Shown: positions 15,691 through 23,673, counted from the stretch's first letter. The stretch: DNA of 64,000 nt from Caulobacter sp. (GCA_030683005.1 JAUXMY010000042.1:236957-300956), one strand, 5' to 3'. The notes: generated from the sequence alone by a model not told the origin. A program made the numbers and translations.

Positions 15691-16990
15691 GACCGATCAG
15701 GGGCAGGATGGCGGCCATGTCGGGGCCGTGGTCCATCCCGGTCAGGGCCCGGCGCAGCGGCATGAACAGCCCGCGGCCCTTGGCCCCGGTTCGCGCCTTG
15801 ACCGCCCCGGTCCAGGCGCTCCAGGTGGTCTCGTCGACCGTCTCCGGGAGGAGCTCCAGCGCCGCCTCGACCACCGGACGATCCTCGTCAGACATCGCCG
15901 GCGTTACCGGGCCGGAGACCACGGCGGCCCAGCCGGCGACGTCCCTGAACAGCGTCAGGTTCTGGCGGATGGCCAGCCAGAAGGCCTCGCCGAGGTCGCC
16001 CTGCATCGCCGCAAGCCGTTGCCTTGCCTCGTCATACGGCATCGCGTGCAGGATGGCGGCATTGACCTTGGCCAGGTCCTCGGGATCCCAGCGGGCGGCC
16101 CGATGGGCCATCTTGCCGAACGCGAAGTCGCCGGCCAGCGCCTCGATCGAGGCCGCCGGCTCCAGCGGATCGGAGGTGCCGATGCGGGCCAGGTGCGAGA
16201 CCACGGCCAGCGGCTCGTAGCCGTCCTCACGAAGCTGTTCGATGGACAGCGAGCCCAGGCGCTTGCTCAGGCCCTGACCGTCGGCTCCGACCAGCAGGGT
16301 GGTGTGGGCGAAGGCCGGCGGCGGCGCGCCCAAGGCCTCGAAGATCTCGATCTGCGCCCCGGTGTTGGTGACGTGGTCCTCGCCCCGGATCACGTGGGTG
16401 ATGCCCATGTCGATGTCGTCGACGACTGACGGCAGCGTATACAGGTAAGCCCCGTCCTCGCGGATCAGGACCGGGTCCGACATCGAGGCGGTGTCGACCT
16501 CGCTATGGCCGCGGGCGAGGTCTTCCCAGGTGACCCGCTTGCCCTCCAGTTTGAAGCGCCAGTGGGGTTTTCGGCCCTCGGTCTCCAGCTTGGCGCGGTC
16601 GTCGTCGGTCAGCTTCAGGCCGGCCCTGTCGTAGATCGGGGGCAGGCCGCGCGACAGCTGGACCTTGCGGCGCAGGTCCAGTTCCTCTGGCTTTTCGTAG
16701 CAGGGATACAGGCGGCCGGCGGCCTTCAGGCGCTCGACGGCGGCGTCATAGATCGCGAAGCGGGCCGACTGGTTGTAGCGCTCGCCCCAGGTCATCCCGA
16801 GCCAGGTCAGGTCGGTCTCGATGCCGTCCTCGAAAGCCTTGGTGGACCGCTCCAGGTCGGTGTCGTCGATGCGCAGCACGAACACGCCGCCCAGCCCGCT
16901 GGCGAACAGCCAGTTGATCAGCCCGGTGCGGATGTTGCCGACATGCAGCCGCCCCGTCGGGGAGGGAGCGAAACGGACCTTTGCGGTCAT
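15650..16990 (-). CDS. gltX: Glutamyl-tRNA synthetase
   Basis: A 446-residue class I aminoacyl-tRNA synthetase charging tRNA-Glu (possibly also tRNA-Gln, feeding the GatCAB amidation route). The N-terminal [18 protein letters not shown] carries the HIGH motif as HVGN at residues 16-19. [36 protein letters not shown] and the KMSKS equivalent [10 protein letters not shown] near 240 follow, then a helical anticodon-binding part. Many alphaproteobacteria have two GluRS copies; the HVGN/LSKRLG type is usual for one of them and the other may lie elsewhere. ATG 16990 is chosen because [13 protein letters not shown] is the standard N-terminus. It overlaps tlyA by 41 bases. Confidence 0.95.
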   Translation of the reverse strand: MTAKVRFAPSPTGRLHVGNIRTGLINWLFASGLGGVFVLRIDDTDLERSTKAFEDGIETDLTWLGMTWGERYNQSARFAIYDAAVERLKAAGRLYPCYEKPEELDLRRKVQLSRGLPPIYDRAGLKLTDDDRAKLETEGRKPHWRFKLEGKRVTWEDLARGHSEVDTASMSDPVLIREDGAYLYTLPSVVDDIDMGITHVIRGEDHVTNTGAQIEIFEALGAPPPAFAHTTLLVGADGQGLSKRLGSLSIEQLREDGYEPLAVVSHLARIGTSDPLEPAASIEALAGDFAFGKMAHRAARWDPEDLAKVNAAILHAMPYDEARQRLAAMQGDLGEAFWLAIRQNLTLFRDVAGWAAVVSGPVTPAMSDEDRPVVEAALELLPETVDETTWSAWTGAVKARTGAKGRGLFMPLRRALTGMDHGPDMAAILPLIGRDKAAKRLAGETA

Positions 16991-17042
16991 GGGGAGACGT
17001 CCTTGTAAGAGCCGGGCTAGGTCGGCTCTGGACGCCCCAAAG

Positions 17043-17453
17043 TCAAGACGAGAGGGCCGCGTCGACCAGCCTCTGGTCCTGGTCGTAGACCCAGCACTCG
17101 GCCAGCAACCCGGCCTCTGTCCTGTAGACGAGCACCCGCTCGATCTCGCGCTCGATGCCGTCGATGGTGACGGCTTCCCGGACGATGACAACGGCCCGCG
17201 CCGGGCCGGCGGTCACGTCTACGACCTCCACCAGCCTGCGCCCCGTGCGCTGCGTGAAGGCCATAAGGGCCGGGATCGCCTCCGCCTTGCCCTGGTAGGT
17301 TTTCGCGAACGGATTGTCGCCGAACCAGTGGACGACAAAGTCGTCGGCGTAGGTCGCCATCATCGCGGGGAAGTCGCCGGCCAACCAGGCGTCGACATAG
17401 CACCGCACGGCGGCGAGGTTGGCCGCCGCCGCAACCTCAGGGGTACTGCTCAT
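17043..17453 (-). CDS. SnoaL-like / NTF2-fold protein
   Basis: A 136-residue protein with the alpha+beta barrel pattern of the SnoaL-like (NTF2) superfamily: an N-terminal helix pair ([22 protein letters not shown]), [21 protein letters not shown], and four later strands ([47 protein letters not shown]). This fold is used by many small isomerases, hydrolases and binding proteins, so substrate cannot be assigned; the DDF-VVHWFG segment resembles the common pocket motif. ATG 17453 begins [16 protein letters not shown]. It is 52 bases downstream of gltX's start in the opposite sense of flow, that is upstream of gltX on the same strand, and could be co-transcribed with gltX-tlyA. Confidence 0.82.
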   Translation of the reverse strand: MSSTPEVAAAANLAAVRCYVDAWLAGDFPAMMATYADDFVVHWFGDNPFAKTYQGKAEAIPALMAFTQRTGRRLVEVVDVTAGPARAVVIVREAVTIDGIEREIERVLVYRTEAGLLAECWVYDQDQRLVDAALSS

Positions 17454-17504
17454 CCGCTGCTCCCGTCCCGAATTGCGGGACAGGAGGCCACAGGCGCCCC
17501 CGGA

Positions 17505-17540
17505 AGAAAACAACCCCGCCGGTAAGGCCGGCGGGGCGTT
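17505..17540 (-). terminator. Rho-independent terminator of dksA
   Basis: On the minus strand CCCCGCCGG and CCGGCGGGG (17514-17522 and 17528-17536) form a 9-bp stem with a 5-base loop, followed by TTGTTTTC. It begins 12 bases after the dksA stop. Confidence 0.9.
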
Positions 17541-17547
17541 GAAAACA

Positions 17548-17976
17548 TCAGTCGTCCCGATGAACCCGTTCGCGGCGTTCGTGCCGCTCCTGGGCCTCGA
17601 GGCTCAGCGTCGCGATCGGGCGGGCCGCCAGCCGCGCGAGACCGATGGGCTCGCCCGTCTCCTCGCAGTAGCCGTAGGACCCGTCCTCGATCCGGCGCAG
17701 GGCCTCGTCGATCTTCGAGATGAGTTTACGCTGCCGGTCGCGGGTGCGAAGTTCAAGAGCCCGATCAGTCTCCGACGAGGCGCGATCAGCCAGGTCAGGA
17801 TGATTCTCGGTCTCCTTCTGGAGGTGAGTCACCGTCTCGCGAGATTCGCGGAGGATGTCTTCCTTCCAGTCCAGCAGCTTCTGCTTGAAATAGGCGAGCT
17901 GACGCTCGTTCATGAACTCTTCGTCCTCTGAGGGACGATAGTCATCGGCCTTAACTAGAACGGTAGCCGTCTGCAT
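17548..17976 (-). CDS. dksA: DksA, RNA polymerase-binding transcription factor (Cys-poor)
   Basis: A 142-residue protein acting in the RNAP secondary channel with ppGpp in the stringent response. The coiled-coil region spans about 35-100 (RESRETVTHLQKETENHPDLADRASSETD, with the acidic tip residues DLADRAS and the conserved ELRTRDRQRKLI). The C-terminal finger reads YGYCEETGEPIGLARLAARP then ATLSLEAQE. Only C104 of the four zinc cysteines remains; positions 107, 125 and 128 are T, S and A. This Cys-poor state is usual in alphaproteobacterial DksA and in DksA2-type factors. ATG 17976 has GGAG about 8 bases upstream. A minus-strand promoter is visible: TTGTAT at 18045-18050, 16-base spacer, TATAAG at 18023-18028. 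Confidence 0.94.
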   Translation of the reverse strand: MQTATVLVKADDYRPSEDEEFMNERQLAYFKQKLLDWKEDILRESRETVTHLQKETENHPDLADRASSETDRALELRTRDRQRKLISKIDEALRRIEDGSYGYCEETGEPIGLARLAARPIATLSLEAQERHERRERVHRDD

Positions 17977-18022
17977 TGACGCTCCACGCCCCCATCCACG
18001 CACTCGCTCATGCGAGCGCGGC

Positions 18023-18050
18023 CTTATAGCAAACGCCACACGTCATACAA
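18023..18050 (-). promoter_or_regulatory. Predicted dksA promoter
   Basis: Read on the minus strand: TTGTAT (18050-18045), 16 bases, TATAAG (18028-18023). Transcription would start near 18016, leaving a leader of about 40 bases before ATG 17976. A GTTC-N7-GTTC match (18061-18075) lies just upstream. Confidence 0.5.
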
Positions 18051-18073
18051 TGAACCTCGTGTTCGACGTGCGT

Positions 18074-18508
18074 TCATGCCGCGAGTTTCGCCTGTTCGAG
18101 CTTGGCGATTTCGACCGCCGCGCGTGTTTCAATATCGTCGAGCACACCTTCCAGGCGGCCGTCGTCGGTATTCTGGCGCTCTTCGCGGACGGCCCGGATC
18201 AGACGGTCCAGCGAGGCGGACGACAGATCTCCGTCGATCAGGGCCAGCTTGATGTCGTCGAGGACATCAAGAATACGCCCGGCGCGGCCAACGGCCCGCT
18301 TGCGGCGCTCCAGCGGGCCGCCGACGTCCTGCAGCGCGAGCAGCGCCTCGATGCCGCCCACCCCGCCGACAGCGCCGGCGCGGGACACGCTGCCGGCCGC
18401 GCCGGACGCTCCGGCGGTCGGCACGCTGAACGCGCCCTGCCCGGCCGCCGGCCGCGCCGCCTTCGCGCCGCCGACGCTTCCCGCGCTGCTGGGTCCGGTG
18501 ACTTTCAT
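18074..18508 (-). CDS. fliX: FliX, flagellar assembly trans-acting regulator
   Basis: A 144-residue protein matching Caulobacter FliX, a class II flagellar regulator that couples basal-body assembly to the activity of the sigma-54 activator FlbD. The N-terminal half is a low-complexity Ala/Gly/Ser region (MKVTGPSSAGSVGGAKAARP); the C-terminal half is the conserved helical part: VGGIEALLALQDVGGPLERR near 60-80, GRAGRILDVLDDIKLALIDG near 88-107, and LDDIETRAAVEIAKLEQAKLA at the end. ATG 18508 is chosen since it begins the MKV-type FliX N-terminus. The gene is divergent from flgI, as in Caulobacter, and a CtrA-like half box lies 51-69 bases upstream. Confidence 0.92.
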   Translation of the reverse strand: MKVTGPSSAGSVGGAKAARPAAGQGAFSVPTAGASGAAGSVSRAGAVGGVGGIEALLALQDVGGPLERRKRAVGRAGRILDVLDDIKLALIDGDLSSASLDRLIRAVREERQNTDDGRLEGVLDDIETRAAVEIAKLEQAKLAA

Positions 18509-18558
18509 GGAGGCTGTACGCCGCTCCCTGTCCTTACGAGGCCCCACTGTCGGCCCGT

Positions 18559-18577
18559 ATGGTTAATGCCGGGCAAA
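18559..18577 (-). promoter_or_regulatory. CtrA-like box upstream of fliX
   Basis: On the minus strand the bases read TTTG, seven spacer bases, then TTAACCAT. The second half matches the strong CtrA half site TTAACCAT exactly; the first half is TTTG instead of TTAA. It lies 51 bases before fliX, the position expected for CtrA at class II flagellar promoters. Confidence 0.5.
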
Positions 18578-18585
18578 TTCTGCCG
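18569..18585 (+). promoter_or_regulatory. Palindrome resembling an FlbD ftr enhancer
   Basis: CCGGGCAAATTCTGCCG is an imperfect inverted repeat (GGGCA/TGCCG around AATTC). It is centred about 95 bases upstream of the predicted sigma-54 start at 18672, the distance of FlbD ftr enhancers in Caulobacter. The likeness to ftr sites is from memory and was not aligned. Confidence 0.4.
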
Positions 18586-18645
18586 TTGCGCGCGAGATCG
18601 ACGGGGGCGCACTGACAACAGCATTGTTTTTCCTAACATTTTCCG

Positions 18646-18661
18646 TGGCGCGCTTCTCGCA
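18646..18661 (+). promoter_or_regulatory. Sigma-54 promoter of flgI
   Basis: TGGCGCGCTTCTCGCA matches 5'-TGGCACG-N4-TTGCA at every position but two, with GG and GC exactly 10 bases apart. Predicted transcription start 18672, 29 bases before flgI. An AT-rich run (18617-18643), unusual here, lies between it and the palindrome at 18569 and could bind IHF. Confidence 0.75.
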
Positions 18662-18700
18662 AGGAGGACGCACAGTGCAGTCCTGCGCCACGGGAGCGTC

Positions 18701-19804
18701 ATGCGTAACAGCGTCATCGGCAGCGTCATCCTCGCCCTCACCCTGGCTTTCGCCGGGCCTTGTTTCGCCACGTCGCGGATCAAGGACGTGGTCGAGTTCG
18801 AGGGCGTGCGCGAGAACATGCTCACCGGCTACGGCATCGTGGTCGGACTGAACGGCACCGGAGACAACCTGCGCAACGCGCCGATGACCCGCCAGAGCCT
18901 GGAGGCGATGTTCGAGCGCCTTGGCGTCAACGTTCGCGAGACCAACCTCAACACCAAGAACGTCGCCGTTGTCATGGTCACGGCCAAGCTCCCCCCCTTC
19001 GCGGCGGCCGGCTCCCCGGTGGACGTCACCGTTTCCGCCGCCGGCGACGCCAAGAGCCTGCAGGGCGGCACCCTGCTGGTCACCTCCCTGCTCGGCGCCG
19101 ACGGCCAGGTCTACGCTGTGGCGCAAGGGTCTGTTCAGACCGGCGCCATCGCCGCCGGCGGGGCCTCGGGCAGTTCGGTCTCCAAGGGCGTTCCAACGTC
19201 CGGCCGGATCGCCGGCGGCGCGATCATCGAGCGTGAGACAGGCTTTCAGCTGGCCTCGATGCCGCAGATGCGCCTGACCCTGCGCAACCCTGACTTCACC
19301 ACCGCCCAGCGCATCGCCACGGCGATCAACACCCGCTATCCCGGCACGGCCAACGCCGAGAACCCGACCATCATCACCCTGCGCCCGCCGGCCGGACAGA
19401 ACCTGGTCGGCTTCATGGGCGTGGTGGAAAACCTCGAGGTGGTGCCCGACTCGCCCGCCAGGGTGGTCATCGACGAAACCGCCGGCGTCATCGTGATGGG
19501 CGAGCAGGTGCGGATCTCCACGGTGGCCATCGCCCAGGGCAACCTGACGATCTCGGTCCAGGAAACCCCGCTGGTCAGCCAGCCGGCGCCCTTCGGCCGC
19601 GGCGATACCGCCATTGTCCCGCAGACCCAGGTCAACGTCGACGAGGAGCGCGGGCGCCAGCTGATCACGCTGAGGAGCGGCGCCTCCCTGTCCAGCCTGG
19701 TCTCGGGGCTCAACGCCCTGGGCGTCACGCCGCGAGACATGATCTCCATCCTGCAGGCCATCAAGGCCGCCGGCGCCCTCCAGGCCGATATCGAGGTGAT
19801 GTGA
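18701..19804 (+). CDS. flgI: FlgI, flagellar P-ring protein
   Basis: A 367-residue periplasmic protein forming the P ring around the flagellar rod in the peptidoglycan layer. Signal peptide [19 protein letters not shown] (ending CFATS). The family-specific N-terminus follows: [20 protein letters not shown] then [19 protein letters not shown]. Also visible are [26 protein letters not shown] segments, the P-ring motif [11 protein letters not shown], and the C-terminus [20 protein letters not shown] with [11 protein letters not shown] 18701 has GGGAG 5-9 bases upstream. Transcription is probably from the sigma-54 promoter at 18646. The stop overlaps the next gene's ATG by one base (TGATG), indicating coupled translation. 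Confidence 0.96.
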   Translation: MRNSVIGSVILALTLAFAGPCFATSRIKDVVEFEGVRENMLTGYGIVVGLNGTGDNLRNAPMTRQSLEAMFERLGVNVRETNLNTKNVAVVMVTAKLPPFAAAGSPVDVTVSAAGDAKSLQGGTLLVTSLLGADGQVYAVAQGSVQTGAIAAGGASGSSVSKGVPTSGRIAGGAIIERETGFQLASMPQMRLTLRNPDFTTAQRIATAINTRYPGTANAENPTIITLRPPAGQNLVGFMGVVENLEVVPDSPARVVIDETAGVIVMGEQVRISTVAIAQGNLTISVQETPLVSQPAPFGRGDTAIVPQTQVNVDEERGRQLITLRSGASLSSLVSGLNALGVTPRDMISILQAIKAAGALQADIEVM

Positions 19805-20127
19805 TGAGCGGAGCTTTCGCCCTCCCCTCTGACATCCTGCTGGCGCAGCAGGGCCGCACCGCCGGATCGACCGGCGAGCTGGCCGCGCGCAAGCAGAAGG
19901 CCGCCGAAACCGCCCAGGCCTTCGAGGCCTCGTTCCTGTCGGCCATGCTGCAGCCGATGTTCGCCTCGCTGAAAACCGAGGCGCCCTTCGGCGGCGGCAA
20001 GGGCGAGGAGATGTTCCGCTCCTTCCTCACCGAAGCCATCGCCAAACAGGTCGCCAAGGGCGGCGGCGTGGGCGTGGCGGACACCGTCCAGCGCGAAATG
20101 CTCAAGCTTCAGGGCCTCACCGAGTAA
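19804..20127 (+). CDS. FlgJ-like rod-binding protein
   Basis: A 107-residue protein equal to the N-terminal rod-binding domain of FlgJ. Residues about 35-100 carry the signature: [20 protein letters not shown] then [20 protein letters not shown] and [16 protein letters not shown]. The C-terminal muramidase domain of enterobacterial FlgJ is absent, as is usual in alphaproteobacteria, where a separate enzyme opens the wall for the rod. Translation starts at the ATG whose A is the last base of the flgI stop; an in-frame GTG three bases upstream is the alternative. Function: cap or chaperone for rod assembly, in the flgI operon. Confidence 0.93.
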   Translation: MSGAFALPSDILLAQQGRTAGSTGELAARKQKAAETAQAFEASFLSAMLQPMFASLKTEAPFGGGKGEEMFRSFLTEAIAKQVAKGGGVGVADTVQREMLKLQGLTE

Positions 20128-20138
20128 AGGATACCTCC

Positions 20139-20579
20139 ATGGCGCTTGACGCCCGCGACGCCACCGACCGCGTCGAACAGCTGATCGTCCTGACCGACCG
20201 CCTCACCGCGATGATGGCGGACCAGTGCAAGGCCTTCGAGGACCGCCGCCCGCAGGACGCCGCCGCCTCGATGGAAGAAATGACGCGGCTGGCCAACCTC
20301 TACCGCCACGAGTCGATGCGAATCCGCACGGCGCCGGCGCTGATCGAGGAGGCCTCCCTGGCCCTTCGCACCCAGCTGATGCGCGCTACCGAGGCTTTCG
20401 ACGCCGTCCTGGCCCGTCAGGGCCGCGCGCTGGAGGCCGCCCGCACGGTCACCGAGGGTCTGGTCCGGGCGATCGCAGACGAGGTGGCCTCCCAGCGCAG
20501 CAGCGGCAGCGGCTACGGCCCCGGCGCGGCCGCGCAGACCGGCGACGCCCGCGCGATCACGCTGAACAAGCGCGCCTGA
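20139..20579 (+). CDS. flbY: FlbY, flagellar protein
   Basis: A 146-residue, mainly helical protein (RVEQLIVLTDRLTAMMADQC, TRLANLYRHESMRIRTAPAL, EAARTVTEGLVRAIADEVAS). By sequence pattern and by position as third gene after flgI and the rod-binding protein it corresponds to Caulobacter FlbY. The helical layout and early Cys (QCKAFEDRRP) resemble FlgN-type export chaperones, so a chaperone role is a reasonable guess. It starts 11 bases after the preceding stop and ends the predicted sigma-54 transcript. The last 25 residues are Gly/Ala-rich and probably disordered. Confidence 0.82.
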   Translation: MALDARDATDRVEQLIVLTDRLTAMMADQCKAFEDRRPQDAAASMEEMTRLANLYRHESMRIRTAPALIEEASLALRTQLMRATEAFDAVLARQGRALEAARTVTEGLVRAIADEVASQRSSGSGYGPGAAAQTGDARAITLNKRA

Positions 20580-20628
20580 TTGATCCAGATCAGGGCCGGC
20601 GGTCGAATGCCGGTCTCAACTGTCGTGG

Positions 20629-21807
20629 ATGGCCTATGACCGCGACATTTCACGCTGCGACGAAGCCGCCTTCCTGGCGGAGGTAAGGGCCTTCCTCGCC
20701 AAGGCCCTGACCCCGGAGTTGCGCGAGGCCGGCCGTCGCACCCTCGGGGTCCATAGCGACATCGCCGCCTGCCGCATCTGGCACCGTCGCCTGTTCAACC
20801 AGGGCTGGATCGCGCCCGCCTGGCCTGCGGCCTGGGGCGGCGCCGGCTGGTCCGCGCGGCGCAAGTTCCTGTTCGACCGCGAATGCGCCCTGAACGACGC
20901 GCCGGTGCTGTTCGCTGGCGGCCTGCGCAGCCTGGGTCCGCTACTGATCGAAATGGGAACGCCCGCCCAGCGATCGAAGTACCTGACCCCGATACTGTCC
21001 GGGGATGATCTGTGGGCCCAGGCCTTCTCCGAGCCCGGCGCCGGCTCCGACCTCGCCCGGATCGCCACCCGCGCGGTCCGCGACGGGGACGACTATGTTA
21101 TCGACGGCGCCAAGATCTGGACCACCGGCGCACACCTGGCCAACCGCCTGTTCGCCATCGTCCGGACCTCGGATGGGGCGAAACCCCAGCAGGGCCTGAC
21201 CTTCCTGCTCATCGACCTGCCCGCGCCGGGCCTGACCATCTCGCCCATAATCACGATCGACGGGGAGCATGAACTCAACGCCCTGTTCTTCGACGGCGTG
21301 CGCGTTCCGGTCGCCAACCGGGTCGGCGAAGAGGGCGAAGGCTGGGCCGTGGCCAAGCGGCTGATGCAGATGGCGCGCTCGAACAACACGCCCTCGGCCC
21401 TGGTGCGCCGGGTCTTCCAGCGCGCCCGCGCGGCCGCCCTGTCGACCGAGGGCGTGGAGCCAGGCCTGCGCCGACGCCTCGCCGAGGTCGAGCTCGACCT
21501 ACTGGCCTTTGAGCAGACCGAACTGGCCGCCATGCCCGAAGGCGTTCCGCGGCCCGGAGACCAGACGACGCCCTCGATGCTGAAGCTGCTCGGCAGCGAG
21601 CTTCATCAGCGCGTCGCCGAGCTGGCCATGGAGGTCGCCGGCCCGCACCGACTGCCCGCCTTCGCTCTGTTCCATGACGAAGACGGCGAGCTCGCCGACG
21701 GCGCCCGCGCGACGGCCAAGCACTTCGCCACCCGCGCGGCCAGCATCTACTCAGGAACGAGCGAGACCCAGCGCAACGTCATCGCGGGCGCGATCCTGCG
21801 CGGGTGA
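20629..21807 (+). CDS. Acyl-CoA dehydrogenase
   Basis: A 392-residue flavoenzyme of the acyl-CoA dehydrogenase family, which oxidises acyl-CoA thioesters and passes electrons to ETF and then ETF-QO (gene at 1393). Visible: the N-terminal helical domain with WIAPAWPAAWGGAGWSARRK; the FAD-binding middle domain AQAFSEPGAGSDLARIATRA near 125-145 and DDYVIDGAKIWTTGAHLANR near 155-175; the C-terminal ASIYSGTSETQRNVIAGAIL near 372-391, where SGTSE/Q-R-N is the family end motif. The usual catalytic Glu cannot be placed with certainty, and substrate chain type is not predictable. ATG 20629 lacks an evident ribosome site. The gene lies 49 bases after flbY. Confidence 0.92.
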   Translation: MAYDRDISRCDEAAFLAEVRAFLAKALTPELREAGRRTLGVHSDIAACRIWHRRLFNQGWIAPAWPAAWGGAGWSARRKFLFDRECALNDAPVLFAGGLRSLGPLLIEMGTPAQRSKYLTPILSGDDLWAQAFSEPGAGSDLARIATRAVRDGDDYVIDGAKIWTTGAHLANRLFAIVRTSDGAKPQQGLTFLLIDLPAPGLTISPIITIDGEHELNALFFDGVRVPVANRVGEEGEGWAVAKRLMQMARSNNTPSALVRRVFQRARAAALSTEGVEPGLRRRLAEVELDLLAFEQTELAAMPEGVPRPGDQTTPSMLKLLGSELHQRVAELAMEVAGPHRLPAFALFHDEDGELADGARATAKHFATRAASIYSGTSETQRNVIAGAILRG

Positions 21808-21821
21808 ACTACGCGGGTGAA

Positions 21822-22526
21822 CTAAAAGGGGCGCGCGGCCCGTTCGGCGCTCAGGGCGACAAAGGTCGGCATCTGTGGCGCGGGCGGCCGCTCGGCCTGC
21901 AGTCGCGCCTCCATCCAACGCCAGAGGGCCGCGATCTCGCTGGCCGCCGCACCATCGGGCTCGTGCTCCTGAGCCGTCAGGCCGAGGGCGACGCTCTGCT
22001 GGTAGGCGACCCTGCTCCGCAGACCAATCGGCGCGACCACACCGCCCAGGCCGCGCAGCACCAGCACCGCCTCGCCAACGACCGGGTTTTCGAAACCGCC
22101 CCGTCGGGAAGGAGCCTGGTTGAGTACGAAAACCACGTCGCGATGGAAGCTGTGAGCCAGCGCGGCGGTATCGGCGACCGCCTTGATATCGAAGAAGTTG
22201 GGCCGCGCCACGATGGCGCAGAGGTCAGCGCAGCGGATGGCCTGCTCGACGTCCGCCTCGAGCGAAGGACCGGTGTCGACGATCAGAAGGCCGACGCCTT
22301 CGCGACGGGCATCCTGCTGACGGGTGAACAGCGCGCCAGGCTTCACGGCTTCGACGAGGACATCGCAGCGTCCCCGCTGGCGACGCCATTCGACCGACGA
22401 CTGCTGGCGGTCCAGGTCGACAACCAGGGTCGATAGTCCGGCGTTCCGGGCCGCCACCGCAAGGTGGAGCGCCAGTGTGGTCTTCCCGGTCCCGCCTTTG
22501 CGGGAAAGTACGGCGAGCGTTTTCAT
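21822..22526 (-). CDS. Orphan ParA-family ATPase
   Basis: A 234-residue deviant Walker A ATPase. KTLAVLSRKGGTGKTTLALH at residues 2-21 holds KGGTGKTT; VVDLDRQQSSVEWRRQR near 36-52 is the Walker A' region; LLIVDTGPSLEADVEQAI near 82-99 the Walker B. Such proteins position DNA or protein cargo by ATP-dependent surface gradients. No ParB-like partner or parS-like repeat is next to it, the flanking genes run the other way or are unrelated, and the protein is shorter than the chromosomal Soj type, so it is an orphan ParA whose cargo is unknown. ATG 22526 is preferred to one at 22574 because it begins directly with the P-loop strand. Confidence 0.88.
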   Translation of the reverse strand: MKTLAVLSRKGGTGKTTLALHLAVAARNAGLSTLVVDLDRQQSSVEWRRQRGRCDVLVEAVKPGALFTRQQDARREGVGLLIVDTGPSLEADVEQAIRCADLCAIVARPNFFDIKAVADTAALAHSFHRDVVFVLNQAPSRRGGFENPVVGEAVLVLRGLGGVVAPIGLRSRVAYQQSVALGLTAQEHEPDGAAASEIAALWRWMEARLQAERPPAPQMPTFVALSAERAARPF

Positions 22527-22647
22527 CGCCTGTCCCAAATCGGTACGAACGCTGGTTTCCGAAGCAGCTTTCATGCCTGGCAGGCGATAATGGGGCTGCG
22601 TCGCTTCGGATGTGTGTCACCCGTCGGTTATTCGCGCGGAGAGCCCG

Positions 22648-23220
22648 TTACGCCTGACGAAGCAGCAGGCCGAGCATGCGTCCCGCCGCAAGGATGGGCG
22701 CCGGGTTCTGCTCGACCCTCGCCTGGATGAGACTGCCCTCCAGGGCCGCGATAGCCACGGACGCCCGCTCCGATGCGTCGGCCGGCGGCCATCCGTCTGC
22801 TTCGAGCTTGCCGGCGAGGACCGCGACCCAGCCCGCGAACGCCGCCTGCCCCGCGACGCGTATGGCGTCATCCTGGGCGGCCGTTTCCAGCAGGACGGTG
22901 GTAATCGGACAACCGTCCCGCCAGGCGGACTGCTCCATCCAGATGACCAGCCATCGGACGTACTCCGCCACCAGAGCCGGCGCATCGGCTGTCTCGGCCG
23001 CGAGGGTCGCCAGAGTCCGTCGCACCAACTCGCCGGCGCTGACCACGGCGGCCTCGCCGATCTGGCCCTTGCCGCCCGGGAAGTAGTGGTAGAGCGACCC
23101 CTTCGGCGCCCCGCTGCGCTCGACGATGTCGGCGAGGCCCGTGGCCGAGTAGCCGTAGCGCCGGAACAGGGCGGCGGCGGACTGGACGATCGCGTTGCGG
23201 TGTCTGGGCTGGGCGGACAT
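22648..23220 (-). CDS. TetR/AcrR-family transcriptional regulator
   Basis: A 190-residue repressor-type regulator. The N-terminal helix-turn-helix is plain: AIVQSAAALFRRYGYSATGL then ADIVERSGAPKGSLYHYFPG (residues 10-50). The C-terminal part (CPITTVLLETAAQDDAIRVA, AIAALEGSLIQARVEQNPAP) matches the LmrA/YxaF-like ligand-binding branch. It is divergent from the thioesterase gene at 23265, and a perfect 12-bp inverted repeat, TAGACTGGTCTA, sits 12 bases before its own start, so it probably represses itself and the thioesterase and is released by an aromatic or hydrophobic ligand. The ligand is unknown. Confidence 0.92.
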   Translation of the reverse strand: MSAQPRHRNAIVQSAAALFRRYGYSATGLADIVERSGAPKGSLYHYFPGGKGQIGEAAVVSAGELVRRTLATLAAETADAPALVAEYVRWLVIWMEQSAWRDGCPITTVLLETAAQDDAIRVAGQAAFAGWVAVLAGKLEADGWPPADASERASVAIAALEGSLIQARVEQNPAPILAAGRMLGLLLRQA

Positions 23221-23231
23221 GAGAATCTATA

Positions 23232-23243
23232 TAGACTGGTCTA
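23232..23243. promoter_or_regulatory. Predicted TetR operator
   Basis: TAGAC-TG-GTCTA is a perfect inverted repeat centred in the 44-base gap between the divergent TetR gene and the PaaI-type thioesterase. Location and symmetry fit operators of this regulator class (AGAC-NN-GTCT cores are typical of the LmrA/YxaF branch). Confidence 0.7.
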
Positions 23244-23264
23244 CATCAATAGAAGGTTGATGTC

Positions 23265-23669
23265 ATGGTCCAGCCGTCGGTCGGCTTCGAACGCCACTAC
23301 CGCAACAGCCCGCTCACCGATCCCTGGGAGCCGCTCTACAGCCGCCGCGTCGATGACAGCCTGCAGATCGGCCTGCGAATCGCCGAGGCCCACACCAACA
23401 GTCGCGGCTTCGCGCACGGAGGGCTGGTGTCGGCCCTGGCTGACAACGCCATGGGCCTGAGCTGCGGCCTGGGACTGGAGGGCGCAAACGGCCTGCTCAC
23501 GGTCAATCTGGCGCTGGATTTTCTGGCGGTGGCCAGGATCGGCCAGTGGCTTCAGATCGAGCCCTCGGTAGTGAAACGCGGCCGGAGCCTGTGCTTCGCC
23601 TCCGCCCTCATCACCGCCGACGGCAACCCCTGCGCCCGCGCCAGCGCGACATTTCAGGTGGTCAGCTGA
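23265..23669 (+). CDS. PaaI-type hotdog-fold thioesterase
   Basis: A 134-residue single hotdog-domain acyl-CoA thioesterase of the PaaI/4HBT type. The core reads AEAHTNSRGFAHGGLVSALA, where HGG with the following small residues is the usual active-site loop, then ADNAMGLSCGLGLEG and the strands LLTVNLALDFLAVARIGQWL and SLCFASALITADG. Such enzymes hydrolyse aryl- or short acyl-CoA esters that build up in aromatic or fatty acid catabolism. AGAAGG lies about 9 bases before ATG 23265. The neighbouring TetR gene and shared operator suggest it is induced by a metabolite; no other pathway gene is adjacent. Confidence 0.9.
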   Translation: MVQPSVGFERHYRNSPLTDPWEPLYSRRVDDSLQIGLRIAEAHTNSRGFAHGGLVSALADNAMGLSCGLGLEGANGLLTVNLALDFLAVARIGQWLQIEPSVVKRGRSLCFASALITADGNPCARASATFQVVS

Positions 23670-23673
23670 GCTG

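Noticed and set aside
18571..18590. Second sigma-54-like site (GGGC ... TTGC) near the fliX side
   Set aside because: The GG and GC dinucleotides are not 10 bases apart in any register, unlike the site at 18646.
22526..22648. parS-like sites near the orphan ParA gene
   Set aside because: No palindromic GTTNCACGTGAAAC-type sequence is present in the flanking gaps.
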